Assembly (NCBI GenBank): GCA_011391255.1
Contig: JAABQV010000020.1
Coordinates: 1 to 44,311, forward strand
Direction of reading: 5' to 3'
DNA from: Dechloromonas sp.
GTDB taxonomy: Bacteria > Pseudomonadota > Gammaproteobacteria > Burkholderiales > Rhodocyclaceae
Length of the DNA: 44,311 nucleotides
Below are positions 10,441 through 19,531 of the stretch, in pieces (position 1 is the stretch's first letter; every line of letters begins with the position of its first letter). The notes beneath the pieces were generated by a model. It saw nothing but the letters and a program-made list of their open reading frames with translations, did not search any database and was not told the DNA's origin. The translations under genes were made by a program, and so were the position numbers.

Positions 10441-11661
10441 TTACTGATCAAGCTCAAAAGTGCGATGGAGAACACGCACGGCCAGCTCAAGGTATTTCTC
10501 GTCAAGGACAACAGAAATTTTGATCTCGGAGGTAGAAATCATCTTGATGTTGATCCCCTCGTCAGCCAGCGCCTTGAACATTTTGCTGGCGACACCGGGG
10601 TGCGAACGCATGCCTACGCCAACGGCAGAAACCTTGCAGATTTTGCTGTCGCCGGTAACTTCACGGGCGCCCATTTTATTTTTGACACCTTCCAGAATGG
10701 CTTGCGCCTTGGCGAAGTCGCCACGATTAACCGTGAAGGAGAAGTCCGTCGTATCGTCATGCCCGACGTTCTGGATAATCATGTCGACATCGATATTCGC
10801 CTCAGCGATGGCACCCAGTATCTGGTAGGCGATACCCGGGGTGTCGGGCACACCGAGAACGGTCAGCTTGGCTTCATCGCGATTGAAGGCGATACCGGAG
10901 ATGATCGGTTGTTCCATTTTCTTGTCTTCCTCAACAGTAATCAGCGTGCCTTCCCCTTCCTCCTGGAAGCTGGAAAGAACGCGCAGTTTGACTTTGTACT
11001 TGCCGGCGAATTCGACCGAGCGAATCTGCAACACCTTGGAGCCGAGGCTGGCCATTTCCAGCATCTCTTCAAAGGTGATGGTATCGAGCTTTTTAGCTTC
11101 CGGCACGACACGCGGGTCGGTGGTGTAGACACCATCGACGTCGGTGTAGATCTGGCACTCATCGGCTTTAAGCGCCGCTGCAAGCGCGACACCCGAGGTA
11201 TCGGAACCGCCACGGCCGAGCGTGGTTATGTTGCCATGCTCATCCACACCCTGGAAACCGGCGACGACAACCACGTGGCCAGAATCGAGATCACGCCGCA
11301 TGTTGGCCTCGTCAATCGACAGAATGCGCGCCTTGGTGAAGGTGCTGTCAGTCAGTACTTTGACCTGCCCGCCGGTGTAGCTGCGCGCCTTGACGCCGAT
11401 TTCCTTGAGCGCCATGGCCAGCAGACCGATGGTGACCTGTTCGCCGGTGGACATGATCATGTCCAGCTCGCGGGGGTCGGGGTTGGCCTGGATTTCCTTG
11501 GCCAGCGCAATCAGCTTGTTGGTTTCGCCGCTCATCGCCGAGAGGACAACGACTACCTGGTGACCCTGCGCCTGGAATTTAGCGACCCGCTTGGCGACAT
11601 TTTTGATGCGCTCGGGATTAGCGACCGAGGTGCCACCGTATTTTTGAACAATCAACGCCAT
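10441..11661 (-). CDS. lysC: Aspartate kinase
   Basis: Aspartokinase phosphorylates aspartate in the first step to lysine, threonine, methionine and diaminopimelate. The 406-residue protein starts MALIVQKYGGTSVANPERI (the KxGGTS kinase motif), has the GRGGSDTSGVALAAAL nucleotide/aspartate region, and ends with two ACT domains (about residues 265-406). These are the sites of Lys/Thr feedback inhibition in this class. It is preceded by a strong terminator, so it starts its own transcript or heads the lepA transcript. Confidence 0.96.
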   Translation of the reverse strand: MALIVQKYGGTSVANPERIKNVAKRVAKFQAQGHQVVVVLSAMSGETNKLIALAKEIQANPDPRELDMIMSTGEQVTIGLLAMALKEIGVKARSYTGGQVKVLTDSTFTKARILSIDEANMRRDLDSGHVVVVAGFQGVDEHGNITTLGRGGSDTSGVALAAALKADECQIYTDVDGVYTTDPRVVPEAKKLDTITFEEMLEMASLGSKVLQIRSVEFAGKYKVKLRVLSSFQEEGEGTLITVEEDKKMEQPIISGIAFNRDEAKLTVLGVPDTPGIAYQILGAIAEANIDVDMIIQNVGHDDTTDFSFTVNRGDFAKAQAILEGVKNKMGAREVTGDSKICKVSAVGVGMRSHPGVASKMFKALADEGINIKMISTSEIKISVVLDEKYLELAVRVLHRTFELDQ

Positions 11662-11690
11662 TGATTTATCCGCTTAAACGTTGCAAACAT

Positions 11691-11720
11691 AAAAAAGAGG
11701 GTGGATTTTACCCCACCCTC
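11691..11720 (-). terminator. Rho-independent terminator after the HDAC-like gene
   Basis: GAGGGTGG (11697-11704) pairs with CCACCCTC (11713-11720) in an 8-base GC-rich stem. Read on the minus strand it is followed at once by six T residues (11696-11691), the textbook form. It ends the HDAC-like transcript before lysC. A T-run on the other side (11724-11728) would also let it work on the plus strand. Confidence 0.88.
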
Positions 11721-11742
11721 ACCTTTTTCTGAAAAATGGACG

Positions 11743-12669
11743 CTACAGATCGGCGAGGACGCGCAGATGGGCGCCAACACTGCGAGCCAGTGAGGTCATC
11801 ACATAACCGCCTTCGAGCATTGAAACAATGCGCTTGTCGCAAAGCTCTGCTGCCAGATCCTTGAGTTGCTGGGTGCACCAGGCGAAGTCTTTTTCGAGCA
11901 GCTTGAGGCCACCCATATCGTCTTCGTAATGCCCGTCAAAACCGGCCGAGATGAAAATCATCTGCGGCTTGAATTCACGCAAACGCGGCATCCAGACCTG
12001 CGTCACGGCATCGCGGAACTCCTCGCCACCGCAGCCGGCGGCCAAAGGCACGTTACACATGTTGGCGGCCGGCTTATCGGCACCGCTGTACGGATAGAAC
12101 GGGTGCTGGAAAATGCTGCACATCAGCACTTGTTCATCACCGGCAAAACAGTCTTCGGTGCCATTGCCGTGATGGACGTCAAAGTCGATGATCGCGACGC
12201 GCTCAAGGCCGTGCACTTTCAATGCATGGCGGGCGGCAACACCAATATTATTGAAGAAGCAGAAGCCCATCGGCGTCGCCTTTTCGCAATGGTGGCCGGG
12301 CGGACGAACGGCACAAAAGGCGTTCTCAATTTCCTTGCTCATAACCAGATCGACCGCATGACATCCGGCACCGGCGGCGCGTAAGGCGGCTTGCCAGGTA
12401 TGCGGATTCATCGCTGTATCCGGATCAAGATGGACAACACCATGTTCCGGCGAGGCGCGCTTGATTCGTTCCAGATGCGACGCGGGGTGCACACGCATCA
12501 ACTGCTCGAAGGTTGCCAGCGGTGCGTCGTAGTAAACGAAATAGGCATCCAGCCCCTGAGCGATCAGATGATCGCTGATCGCCGTCAGGCGTTGCGGGCA
12601 CTCCGGGTGATGCGAACCCATATCATGCAACTGACAGTCGCGATGGGTAATGAAGGCAGTGGTCGTCAC
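11743..12669 (-). CDS. Histone deacetylase family protein (acetylpolyamine/protein deacylase-like)
   Basis: A 308-residue zinc hydrolase of the arginase/deacetylase fold, resembling bacterial HDAH-type class II proteins. Key segments are MGSHHPECPQRL near the start, the His pair in RPPGHHCEKATPMGFCFFNN, and the metal-binding AIIDFDVHHGNGTEDCF. FISAGFDGHYEDDMGG and the C-terminal MLEGGYV follow. The natural substrate is not evident; bacterial members act on acetylated lysine or polyamines. It is a single gene with its own terminator, divergent from moxR across 121 bases. Confidence 0.92.
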   Translation of the reverse strand: MTTTAFITHRDCQLHDMGSHHPECPQRLTAISDHLIAQGLDAYFVYYDAPLATFEQLMRVHPASHLERIKRASPEHGVVHLDPDTAMNPHTWQAALRAAGAGCHAVDLVMSKEIENAFCAVRPPGHHCEKATPMGFCFFNNIGVAARHALKVHGLERVAIIDFDVHHGNGTEDCFAGDEQVLMCSIFQHPFYPYSGADKPAANMCNVPLAAGCGGEEFRDAVTQVWMPRLREFKPQMIFISAGFDGHYEDDMGGLKLLEKDFAWCTQQLKDLAAELCDKRIVSMLEGGYVMTSLARSVGAHLRVLADL

Positions 12670-12790
12670 TTGTTCTCTCTTTGTTAACTAGCGCCCACAT
12701 CGGCGCACCATAAAAATCTCATTATCGACCCATTCGGCACACCGCTTCAAGCATTACAATCAATTCAAAACTTATTTATGGTGCATCGCT

Positions 12791-13738
12791 ATGCCGGGAA
12801 CGACAAAATCTTCGCTGACAAATCGCTCAGGCCCGCTTGATCATCTGCTCGCCGCGGCTGGCAATGTCATCCTGGGCAAGGATAGGGAAATTCGTCAGGC
12901 AGTCGCCTGCCTGCTGGCCGGCGGCCACCTGCTGATCGAGGATTTGCCCGGTGTCGGAAAAACCACATTGGCGCATGCACTGGCTCGCTTGCTGGGCCTG
13001 GACTTCTCACGCGTCCAGTTCACCAGCGATCTGTTGCCGGCAGACATTATCGGCGTCTCTATCTACGAGCGCGAAAAAGGTGTTTTCCGCTTTTTACCCG
13101 GCCCGGTTTTTTCGCAAGTCGTGCTCGCCGACGAAATCAACCGCGCGACGCCCAAAACCCAAAGCGCCCTGCTTGAGGCGATGGAGGAGCAGCAGGTCAC
13201 CATTGAAGGCGAAACACGGCGTTTGCCCAACCCGTTTTTCGTCATCGCGACGCAAAATCCGGCGCACCAGATTGGTACCTTCCCGCTGCCGGAGTCACAG
13301 CTTGACCGCTTTCTGATGCGGATCGAACTCGGCTACCCGGAGCGCTCGGCCGAGCGCGCATTGCTCGCCGCCGGCGGCCAGCGTGAACGGGCGGATCAGC
13401 TGCCAGCGATTATCCAAGCCGCAGAGATTCCCGCCATTCAGGCGCAGGTTTCGCAGGTTCATGCTGCCGCACCGCTGATTGATTATGTCCAGGCATTGAT
13501 CGAGGCGAGCCGGCAAAACACTGCCTTCCAGCACGGACTTTCGCCCCGTGCCGGACTCGCACTGCTTTCTGCGGCACGCGCCTGGGCCTGGCTTGACGGG
13601 CGCCAGATGGTTCTGCCCGACGACGTTCAGGAAGTTCTGCCGGCCGTCGCCCGCCACCGCCTGCGTTCGGTTCAGGGTAGCGCAATGGCACGCGCAGAAG
13701 ATATCACCACCCTGATTCGCAGCGTTCCCATTCCTTAA
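12791..13738 (+). CDS. MoxR-family AAA+ ATPase
   Basis: A 315-residue AAA+ ATPase of the MoxR family, thought to act as a chaperone-like partner of DUF58/VWA proteins. Walker A is DLPGVGKTTLAHALA (about residue 57), Walker B VVLADEINRATPKTQ, followed by EAMEEQQVTIEG and the sensor region FVIATQNP. It is first in the run moxR-DUF58-tgpA-mltB, with three bases before the next gene. A TACAAT box at 12755-12760 could be the promoter -10. Substrate unknown; an envelope or cell-wall role is inferred from the neighbours. Confidence 0.93.
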   Translation: MPGTTKSSLTNRSGPLDHLLAAAGNVILGKDREIRQAVACLLAGGHLLIEDLPGVGKTTLAHALARLLGLDFSRVQFTSDLLPADIIGVSIYEREKGVFRFLPGPVFSQVVLADEINRATPKTQSALLEAMEEQQVTIEGETRRLPNPFFVIATQNPAHQIGTFPLPESQLDRFLMRIELGYPERSAERALLAAGGQRERADQLPAIIQAAEIPAIQAQVSQVHAAAPLIDYVQALIEASRQNTAFQHGLSPRAGLALLSAARAWAWLDGRQMVLPDDVQEVLPAVARHRLRSVQGSAMARAEDITTLIRSVPIP

Positions 13739-13741
13739 TCC

Positions 13742-14695
13742 GTGCATCTGCTGGCCAGTCTCAAGCAACGACTGTTTCGCTGGAAGAGCGACGGCACGAC
13801 GCCTTTCCAGCTAACCCAGCGGCGCATATTCATCGTTCCGACAGGCGCCGGCCTGATTTTTGCCGTTACCCTCGTCGCGATGTACACCGGTGCCATCAAT
13901 TACACTTTGGCGCTCGGCCATGCCCTGGTTTTTCTCCTGATCGGATTGGGCCTGATCGGCATGAACCATACTTTTCGCAACCTGTTTGCGCTGTGGATCA
14001 CCCCCGGACGAGCGACCCCGGTTTTTGCCGGGGAAATCGCCTACTTCCCGCTGACTTTACGCAACGACCGGAAAATCACACGCCTTGGCCTTGAGTTGCA
14101 AGTTGAGGGGCACCCCGCCGTGCAAACCCATGTCGGTGCTGAAGACATTCGCGCGGTGGCGATTCCGCTATTGACCAGCCGGCGTGGCCGGATTAGCTTG
14201 CCGCGCGTGCGGCTATCAACGATTTACCCGCTCGGCCTGCTACACGCCTGGAGTTATTTGCAGCCGGATATGAGTTGCGTGGTTTATCCCAAACCGATCA
14301 CTTCTCCTCTGCCCGCCGAACAATCGACCGCGCTGGCCGGCGAACGTTACGGCGAAGGCGGGCAGGAGGATTTTGCCGGCTTTCGCGACCGCCAGCCGGC
14401 CGACTCCCTGCGCCATGTTGCCTGGAAGGCGAATGCCAGGGATGCCGGCCAGCGCCCGCTTTTGGTGAAGCAATTTTCCGGCGGCGCCGAACAGGAGCTG
14501 CAACTTGATTGGGCATTAACGCCAGAAGCCGCTGACAGCGAAACCCGACTGGCGATCCTGACCGGCTGGGTGCTTGCCGCCGAAGCGACGGGTGCCGGTT
14601 ACGGTCTACGCCTTCCCGGGCACGAAATTCCGCTTGGCCGGGGCGACCAGCAACGCGCCCGCTGCCTCGAAACCCTGGCGCTTTTCCAGCCATGA
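13742..14695 (+). CDS. DUF58 domain membrane protein
   Basis: A 317-residue protein beginning at GTG 13742, three bases after the moxR stop. It has two adjacent membrane helices (IVPTGAGLIFAVTLVAMYTG and GHALVFLLIGLGLIGMNH) and then a large domain ending in the DUF58 signature region GFRDRQPADSLRHVAWKANA, which resembles a VWA fold. Family knowledge: DUF58 proteins are almost always encoded with a MoxR ATPase, and often with a transglutaminase, as here. The exact function is not known. It overlaps the next gene by ATGA. Confidence 0.9.
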   Translation: MHLLASLKQRLFRWKSDGTTPFQLTQRRIFIVPTGAGLIFAVTLVAMYTGAINYTLALGHALVFLLIGLGLIGMNHTFRNLFALWITPGRATPVFAGEIAYFPLTLRNDRKITRLGLELQVEGHPAVQTHVGAEDIRAVAIPLLTSRRGRISLPRVRLSTIYPLGLLHAWSYLQPDMSCVVYPKPITSPLPAEQSTALAGERYGEGGQEDFAGFRDRQPADSLRHVAWKANARDAGQRPLLVKQFSGGAEQELQLDWALTPEAADSETRLAILTGWVLAAEATGAGYGLRLPGHEIPLGRGDQQRARCLETLALFQP

Positions 14696-16632
14696 GCACG
14701 CCGGCCAGTCTCAGCCTCGATCATCGCTGCACACCCTGGCTGTTTGCCGCTGCGCTGGCAACGACCGCACCGCACGCCCTGCATCAACCGGTCTGGCTAA
14801 CGCTACTGGCAGGCGCCATCTTCACCTACGCCGGCTGGCTGTGGGCGCGCAACGAACGACTGCCCGGCCGCTGGCTATTGATCGTGCTGGTCGTTCTCAC
14901 CTGCGCCGGCGTCATGCTTGAATTCCGCACCCTGCTCGGGCGTGATGCCGGTGTCGCCATGCTGGTTTTGTTCATGGCGCTGAAACTCCTTGAATTACGC
15001 AGCCAGCGCGATGCGATGGTCTTGATCACCCTTGGCTATTTTCTGTTGCTCACGCATTATTTTTATTCCCAAAGCATTCCGACCGGACTCTGGCTGATCC
15101 TCACCATGACCCTCGTCACCGCCGCCCTGATCCGCCTCAACGGTGGACCGGCGAGCAAACCGGTTGCCACGCTGCGCTACGCCGGCCTGCTGACCATGCA
15201 GGCATTACCCTTCATGCTCGTCTTTTATGTCCTTTTCCCGCGTATTTCCGGCCCGCTCTGGGGCTTGCCGCAGGATGCCCACAAGGCAAGCAGCGGCTTG
15301 AGCGAGCAGATGTCACCGGGGAGCATTGCTGATCTCGCCTTGAGTAGCGCAATCGCCTTTCGCGTTCGTTTTGACGGCGACATTCCGCCGCGTGACAAGC
15401 TCTATTGGCGCGGCCCGGTGATGGAGTCCTTTGATGGACGAACCTGGCGCCCGGCCGATTCGGCGAATCAGCCGCCGGTGATTGAGGCGCTTTCCAAACC
15501 GATCACTTACGAGAGCACCATCGAAGCCAATCAGCAGCGCTGGCTGCTGGCGCTGGATGCGCCCTCGCCGGCGCTCAAGGAATTTGCCATCAAAAGCACG
15601 TTGACCGTAACAACGCCGCAAATCATCAACCAGCGCGCCCGCTTTGCGCTGAGCTCGGTCACTGACTACCGTTACAACGTCGACGAGACTGAGCCGGTAT
15701 TGCGGAGAAATCTTCTGCTGCCGGCAAACCTGAATCCGCGTAGCCGCGAGCTTGCCGAAAGCTGGCGTCAGGCTTCCGACAACCCGATGCTTACGGTCAA
15801 CAAGGCTTTGGCGCTATTTTCCGGCGAGGCTTTCACCTACACCCTGCAAGCCCCGCTTCTCGGTGAAAATGGTATTGACGACTTTCTCTTTCAAACCCGG
15901 CGTGGCTTTTGCGAGCACTATGCCGCTGCCTTTGTCGTTCTGATGCGGGCGGCCGGCGTTCCCGCCAGAGTGGTTGGCGGCTATCAGGGCGGCGAACGCA
16001 ACCCGGTCGATGGCTTTCTGATCATCCGGCAATCGGACGCCCACGCCTGGGCCGAGGTCTGGCTGGCCGGCCAGGGCTGGGTCAGGGTCGATCCCACCGC
16101 CGTCGTCTCGCCAAGCCGGCTTGAAGGCGGCATAGCCTCCGCACTAGCGGATGGAGAACCGCTGCCTGCACTACTAACAGTGCGCTCGGAATGGGTTCGC
16201 GGCCTGCGCTACCGCTGGGAAGCAATCAACAATGCCTGGAACCAGCAGGTGCTCGGCTACAACCCTGAACGTCAGCGCGAACTATTCTCCCGCCTGGGAG
16301 TCGCGAATCCCGACTGGAAATACCTGACCTCGCTGCTCGCCGCTGTCATTGGGGTGTTGACGCTGGCCGTTGCTGCGTGGACGTTTTATCACCGCCCGCG
16401 CAGCGATCCGGCTCAGCGTCTTTGGCGGCAAGCCCTGAAACGAATTGCCCGCCGCCAAGTCAGCGCCGCGCCGTGGGAAACCCCGCTCGCCTTGCAACGC
16501 CGAGTCGAGATCGAACACCCCGAACTGGCAACCGCCTTTACTACCGTAGTTGAGGCTTATCTCGCCATCCGCTACAGTGCCACCCCCGGCGATCTACGCC
16601 AGCTGCGCGAAGCCATCGCAAAACTTCCCTGA
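14692..16632 (+). CDS. TgpA-like membrane transglutaminase-fold protein (DUF3488/DUF4129)
   Basis: A 646-residue membrane protein. About six N-terminal membrane helices (DUF3488) lead to a periplasmic transglutaminase-like domain. Its triad is visible as Cys407 in RGFCEHYAAAF, His451 in SDAHAWAEVW and Asp467 in WVRVDPT. A further helix (LLAAVIGVLTLAVAAWTFY) and a DUF4129-like cytoplasmic tail follow. It resembles the essential Pseudomonas TgpA; the acyl donor and acceptor are unknown. Overlaps on both sides (ATGA with DUF58, TGATG with mltB) suggest coupled translation and a role near peptidoglycan. Confidence 0.92.
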   Translation: MSTPASLSLDHRCTPWLFAAALATTAPHALHQPVWLTLLAGAIFTYAGWLWARNERLPGRWLLIVLVVLTCAGVMLEFRTLLGRDAGVAMLVLFMALKLLELRSQRDAMVLITLGYFLLLTHYFYSQSIPTGLWLILTMTLVTAALIRLNGGPASKPVATLRYAGLLTMQALPFMLVFYVLFPRISGPLWGLPQDAHKASSGLSEQMSPGSIADLALSSAIAFRVRFDGDIPPRDKLYWRGPVMESFDGRTWRPADSANQPPVIEALSKPITYESTIEANQQRWLLALDAPSPALKEFAIKSTLTVTTPQIINQRARFALSSVTDYRYNVDETEPVLRRNLLLPANLNPRSRELAESWRQASDNPMLTVNKALALFSGEAFTYTLQAPLLGENGIDDFLFQTRRGFCEHYAAAFVVLMRAAGVPARVVGGYQGGERNPVDGFLIIRQSDAHAWAEVWLAGQGWVRVDPTAVVSPSRLEGGIASALADGEPLPALLTVRSEWVRGLRYRWEAINNAWNQQVLGYNPERQRELFSRLGVANPDWKYLTSLLAAVIGVLTLAVAAWTFYHRPRSDPAQRLWRQALKRIARRQVSAAPWETPLALQRRVEIEHPELATAFTTVVEAYLAIRYSATPGDLRQLREAIAKLP

Positions 16633-17636
16633 TGGAGAATGATTTGAAGCGTCTTTTCGGTTCCCTGCTACTCACCGCCTGCCTCACCTCAGCCGCCACC
16701 AGCGCGCCCGCCGGCAGTTTTGCCAATGACCCGGCGGCCATTGAGTTTGCCAGAAGCCTGGAGCAACGCCATGGCTTCAATGCCGACACCCTGCTCGATC
16801 AGTTTGCGCAAATTCAGCCCAACGCCAAAGTGCTGCAATTGATCAAGCCGCCCAGTTCGCCAACGCAGCGCTCATGGGAACGCTATCGCCCGCGTTTCCT
16901 GAACAATGTCCGTATCGACGGCGGGATTCGCTTCTGGCAGGAAAACAACGTTGCCCTTGCCCGCGCCCGTGCCATGTTTGGCGTCCCGGAAGAGATCATT
17001 GTCGCGATTATTGGCGTCGAAACCGTTTATGGTCGCAATACTGGCAGCTTCAGCGTTCTCGAAGCACTCTCGACGCTGGCCTTCAATTACCCGCGCCGTG
17101 CCGAGTTTTTCCGTGAAGAGCTTGAGCAGTTCCTGCTGCTGGCGCGTGAAAATCAGATGGATCCGCTGGCAATCAAGGGGTCATTCGCTGGAGCCATCGG
17201 CATTCCACAATTCATGCCCGGCAGCCAGCGGCGCTATGCGGTGGATTTTGACGGTGATCAGCAAGTCAATCTGAGTGCCAGCGTTGATGACGCCATCGGC
17301 AGTGTTGCCCGCTTCCTGGAGCAGCATGGCTGGCAAACCGGTCAGCCGATCGCCGTCCCGGCAAGCGTTTCCGGCGAACCGGATCGCGCCCTGATCGAAG
17401 CCGGCATTCGCCCCAGCCTGAAAGCCGCTGAACTCTCCGGGCGCGGCATCAAAGCCAATATCGAGAATGACGCAACGGTAACACTGGTCGATCTGGTCAG
17501 CCCCGGCCGGGCCACCGAATACTGGCTAGGGTTTGAAAACTTCTACGTCATTACCCGTTACAACCGCTCAAGCTTTTACGCCATGTCGGTGCTTCAGCTT
17601 GCCGAAGAGATACGCAAGCGCAAACTGGAAAACTAA
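16632..17636 (+). CDS. mltB: Lytic murein transglycosylase B
   Basis: MltB cleaves the MurNAc-GlcNAc bond of peptidoglycan to give anhydro-muropeptides, the substrates that NagZ later processes. The 334-residue protein has a lipobox LTAC near residue 17, so it is probably an outer-membrane lipoprotein. The catalytic Glu130 lies in IIGVETVYGRNTG, and SFAGAIGIPQFMPGS and FDGDQQVNL are family motifs. ATG 16632 overlaps the tgpA stop (TGATG). A TTG four codons later, with GGAG placed well before it, would give a more usual lipoprotein leader (MKRLFGSLLLTAC). Confidence 0.95.
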   Translation: MENDLKRLFGSLLLTACLTSAATSAPAGSFANDPAAIEFARSLEQRHGFNADTLLDQFAQIQPNAKVLQLIKPPSSPTQRSWERYRPRFLNNVRIDGGIRFWQENNVALARARAMFGVPEEIIVAIIGVETVYGRNTGSFSVLEALSTLAFNYPRRAEFFREELEQFLLLARENQMDPLAIKGSFAGAIGIPQFMPGSQRRYAVDFDGDQQVNLSASVDDAIGSVARFLEQHGWQTGQPIAVPASVSGEPDRALIEAGIRPSLKAAELSGRGIKANIENDATVTLVDLVSPGRATEYWLGFENFYVITRYNRSSFYAMSVLQLAEEIRKRKLEN

Positions 17637-17669
17637 ATAGAAGGCGCGTATTGAAAGATACGTCTAAAA

Positions 17670-18608
17670 CTATATCAACGAATCCCGCGACAAGCCGCCG
17701 CGCTTGATAATTTTGCGCAGGTGATCCAAACCTTCCATCTGAATCTGGCGGACCCGCTCACGGGTTAGTTCAAGCTCGTTGGCTATCGTCTCCAGGGTCG
17801 CCACATCGGCTCCATGGAGGCCATAGCGACGCTCAATCACCAGGCGTTGGCGCTGAGTCAGCTGGCTAAGCCAATCCTCGATCAGGGCACCCATCTCATT
17901 AGACTGAAGCAAGGCTTCCGGATCAGCACTGTTCTCATCGGCAATCGACTCGCCGATAGTGTGGCTAGGATCAATCTCAAGTGGCGTGTCGAGCGAAGCA
18001 ATATGTTCGTTAAGCAGCAGGATGCGCCGCACGTCGGCAACCGAGCGGTCAATCAGGGCAGCGACGCGCTCGACCGAATGATCGCGGGTTTCAGCTGACT
18101 CAAGATGGCGCATGGCGCGCAAAACCATGTTGATCTCTTTAACCACGTGCACCGGCAGACGAATGGTACGTGACTGGTTCATGATGCCGCGCTCAATACC
18201 TTGTCGTATCCACCAGGTAGCGTAGGTAGAAAATCGGAAACCGCGCTCCGGATCAAACTTTTCCAGCGCATGAATCAAACCGAGATTTCCCTCCTCGATC
18301 AGGTCGAGCAGAGGAATACCGCGATTCAGATAATGTTTGGCAATATTCACGACCAAACGTAGATTGTGCTCGATCATTTTTTGCCGCGCGGCAAAGTCAC
18401 CGGCCCACACCCGGCGCGTGGTCGCCAACTCCTCTTCCGGCGTTAGTAGCGGCTTGGCACCGATTTCATTCAGATAAAGCTGAGTAACATCTTCAAGCAG
18501 CTCGATTTCACGGGAGACTACTTCGCTTTCAGGCGGCGCTTCAGACTCTCCGGAGTCGGGCTCCAGCAAATCATCCTCGTCCCCGGAAATCTCGTCAGAC
18601 TCATTCAT
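17670..18608 (-). CDS. rpoS: RNA polymerase sigma factor RpoS
   Basis: RpoS is the general-stress and stationary-phase sigma factor. The 312-residue protein opens with an acidic N-terminus (SDEISGDEDDLLEPDSGESE). Region 1.2 is VTQLYLNEIGAKPLLTPEEE, region 2 runs NLRLVVNIAKHYLNRGIPLLDLIEEGNLGL to RFSTYATWWIRQGIERGI, and region 4 has RQRLVIERRYGL and the helix-turn-helix ELELTRERVRQIQMEGL. It overlaps nlpD (ATGA); in enterobacteria the main rpoS promoter lies within nlpD, and the same may hold here. It converges with mltB. Confidence 0.97.
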   Translation of the reverse strand: MNESDEISGDEDDLLEPDSGESEAPPESEVVSREIELLEDVTQLYLNEIGAKPLLTPEEELATTRRVWAGDFAARQKMIEHNLRLVVNIAKHYLNRGIPLLDLIEEGNLGLIHALEKFDPERGFRFSTYATWWIRQGIERGIMNQSRTIRLPVHVVKEINMVLRAMRHLESAETRDHSVERVAALIDRSVADVRRILLLNEHIASLDTPLEIDPSHTIGESIADENSADPEALLQSNEMGALIEDWLSQLTQRQRLVIERRYGLHGADVATLETIANELELTRERVRQIQMEGLDHLRKIIKRGGLSRDSLI

Positions 18609-19531
18609 CGTTTGGGTAGGAAAGGGAGCGGATCAATCGGCTTGCCCTGCTTGCGAATCTCGAAATGAAGCTTGACTGCGTCTGCATCGCTATTGCCCAT
18701 CTCGGCAATTTTCTGGCCGCGCGTTACCTGATCTTTCTCTTTCACCAAAATTTTGCGGTTGTGGGCATAAGCCGAGAGATAAGTAGCGTTGTGTTTAATG
18801 ATCACCAACTCACCATAGCCACGCAAGCCGGCACCGGCATAGACAACCCTGCCATCGCCTGCTGCGAGAACCGGATCGCCCATTTTTCCGCCCATATCCA
18901 GACCTTTATTTCCTGCCTCGCTGTAGGTGCCGACTATTTTTCCGCTGGATGGCCATGCCCAGGCCACATCGTCGGCTGCAGCAACTACCGGTGCGGGTTC
19001 CATAGTGGGCGCAACGGCCACCACCTCCGTCTTGGTCTCAGCTGCCTTGGGTGCTTCCGGAACACTGTTCAGGCGCGCATAAGCCTCGTCAGAATAGGGT
19101 TCTTTCCCAACGCGCGGCTCGCGTTTTAGATTGCCATTCGTTGTCTCCGTCACCGGCGGCGCAGCAACCACCTTTGGAGCTTCATCGAGCGGGCGCGACT
19201 CAACCACCTGCGAACTGACAACCGGCGTCGCCACAACGCCTGTCGATGCCTCCGCCACTGGAGGAATCACGCGTAGAACCTGCCCTTCCTTGATCTCGTT
19301 TACGTTGGCAAGGTTATTCCAGGCAGCGATATCTTTTTGATCCTTGCCGTGCGTGGCAGCGATCCGGAATAGGCTGTCACCACGCTTGACGGTGTAGTAG
19401 CCGGGCCCTGAGGGCTGTGCAGCCGCGCTGGATTTTGCCCCGGAATTGCGGTCGACCGCAGGCGCTGGTGCCTGCGACATGCAGGCGGCAACCAACAAGG
19501 TGGATGAAGCAGTCAGAAAAAAACGAATCAT
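18605..19531 (-). CDS. nlpD: NlpD-like lipoprotein with LysM and degenerate M23 domain
   Basis: A 308-residue lipoprotein: signal [17 protein letters not shown] with lipobox VAAC, LysM domain (YYTVKRGDSLFRIAATHGKD), a Pro/Ala/Val-rich linker of about 100 residues, and a C-terminal LytM/M23 domain. The zinc-binding residues are not all kept: the usual HxxxD site reads NKGLD, and the HLHFE site reads VKLHFE. This matches NlpD-type activators of the amidase AmiC, which are enzymatically inactive themselves. Lying between pcm and rpoS is the classic order. Confidence 0.93.
   Translation of the reverse strand: MIRFFLTASSTLLVAACMSQAPAPAVDRNSGAKSSAAAQPSGPGYYTVKRGDSLFRIAATHGKDQKDIAAWNNLANVNEIKEGQVLRVIPPVAEASTGVVATPVVSSQVVESRPLDEAPKVVAAPPVTETTNGNLKREPRVGKEPYSDEAYARLNSVPEAPKAAETKTEVVAVAPTMEPAPVVAAADDVAWAWPSSGKIVGTYSEAGNKGLDMGGKMGDPVLAAGDGRVVYAGAGLRGYGELVIIKHNATYLSAYAHNRKILVKEKDQVTRGQKIAEMGNSDADAVKLHFEIRKQGKPIDPLPFLPKR

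Noticed and set aside
10366..11664. Long plus-strand open frame (432 codons) opposite lysC
   Set aside because: It mirrors aspartokinase in antisense, has no family motifs and no ribosome-binding site; typical of high-GC antisense frames.
17645..17665. Hairpin CGTAT/ATACG between the convergent ends of mltB and rpoS
   Set aside because: Five-base AT-containing stem without a following T-run on either strand; too weak to call a terminator.
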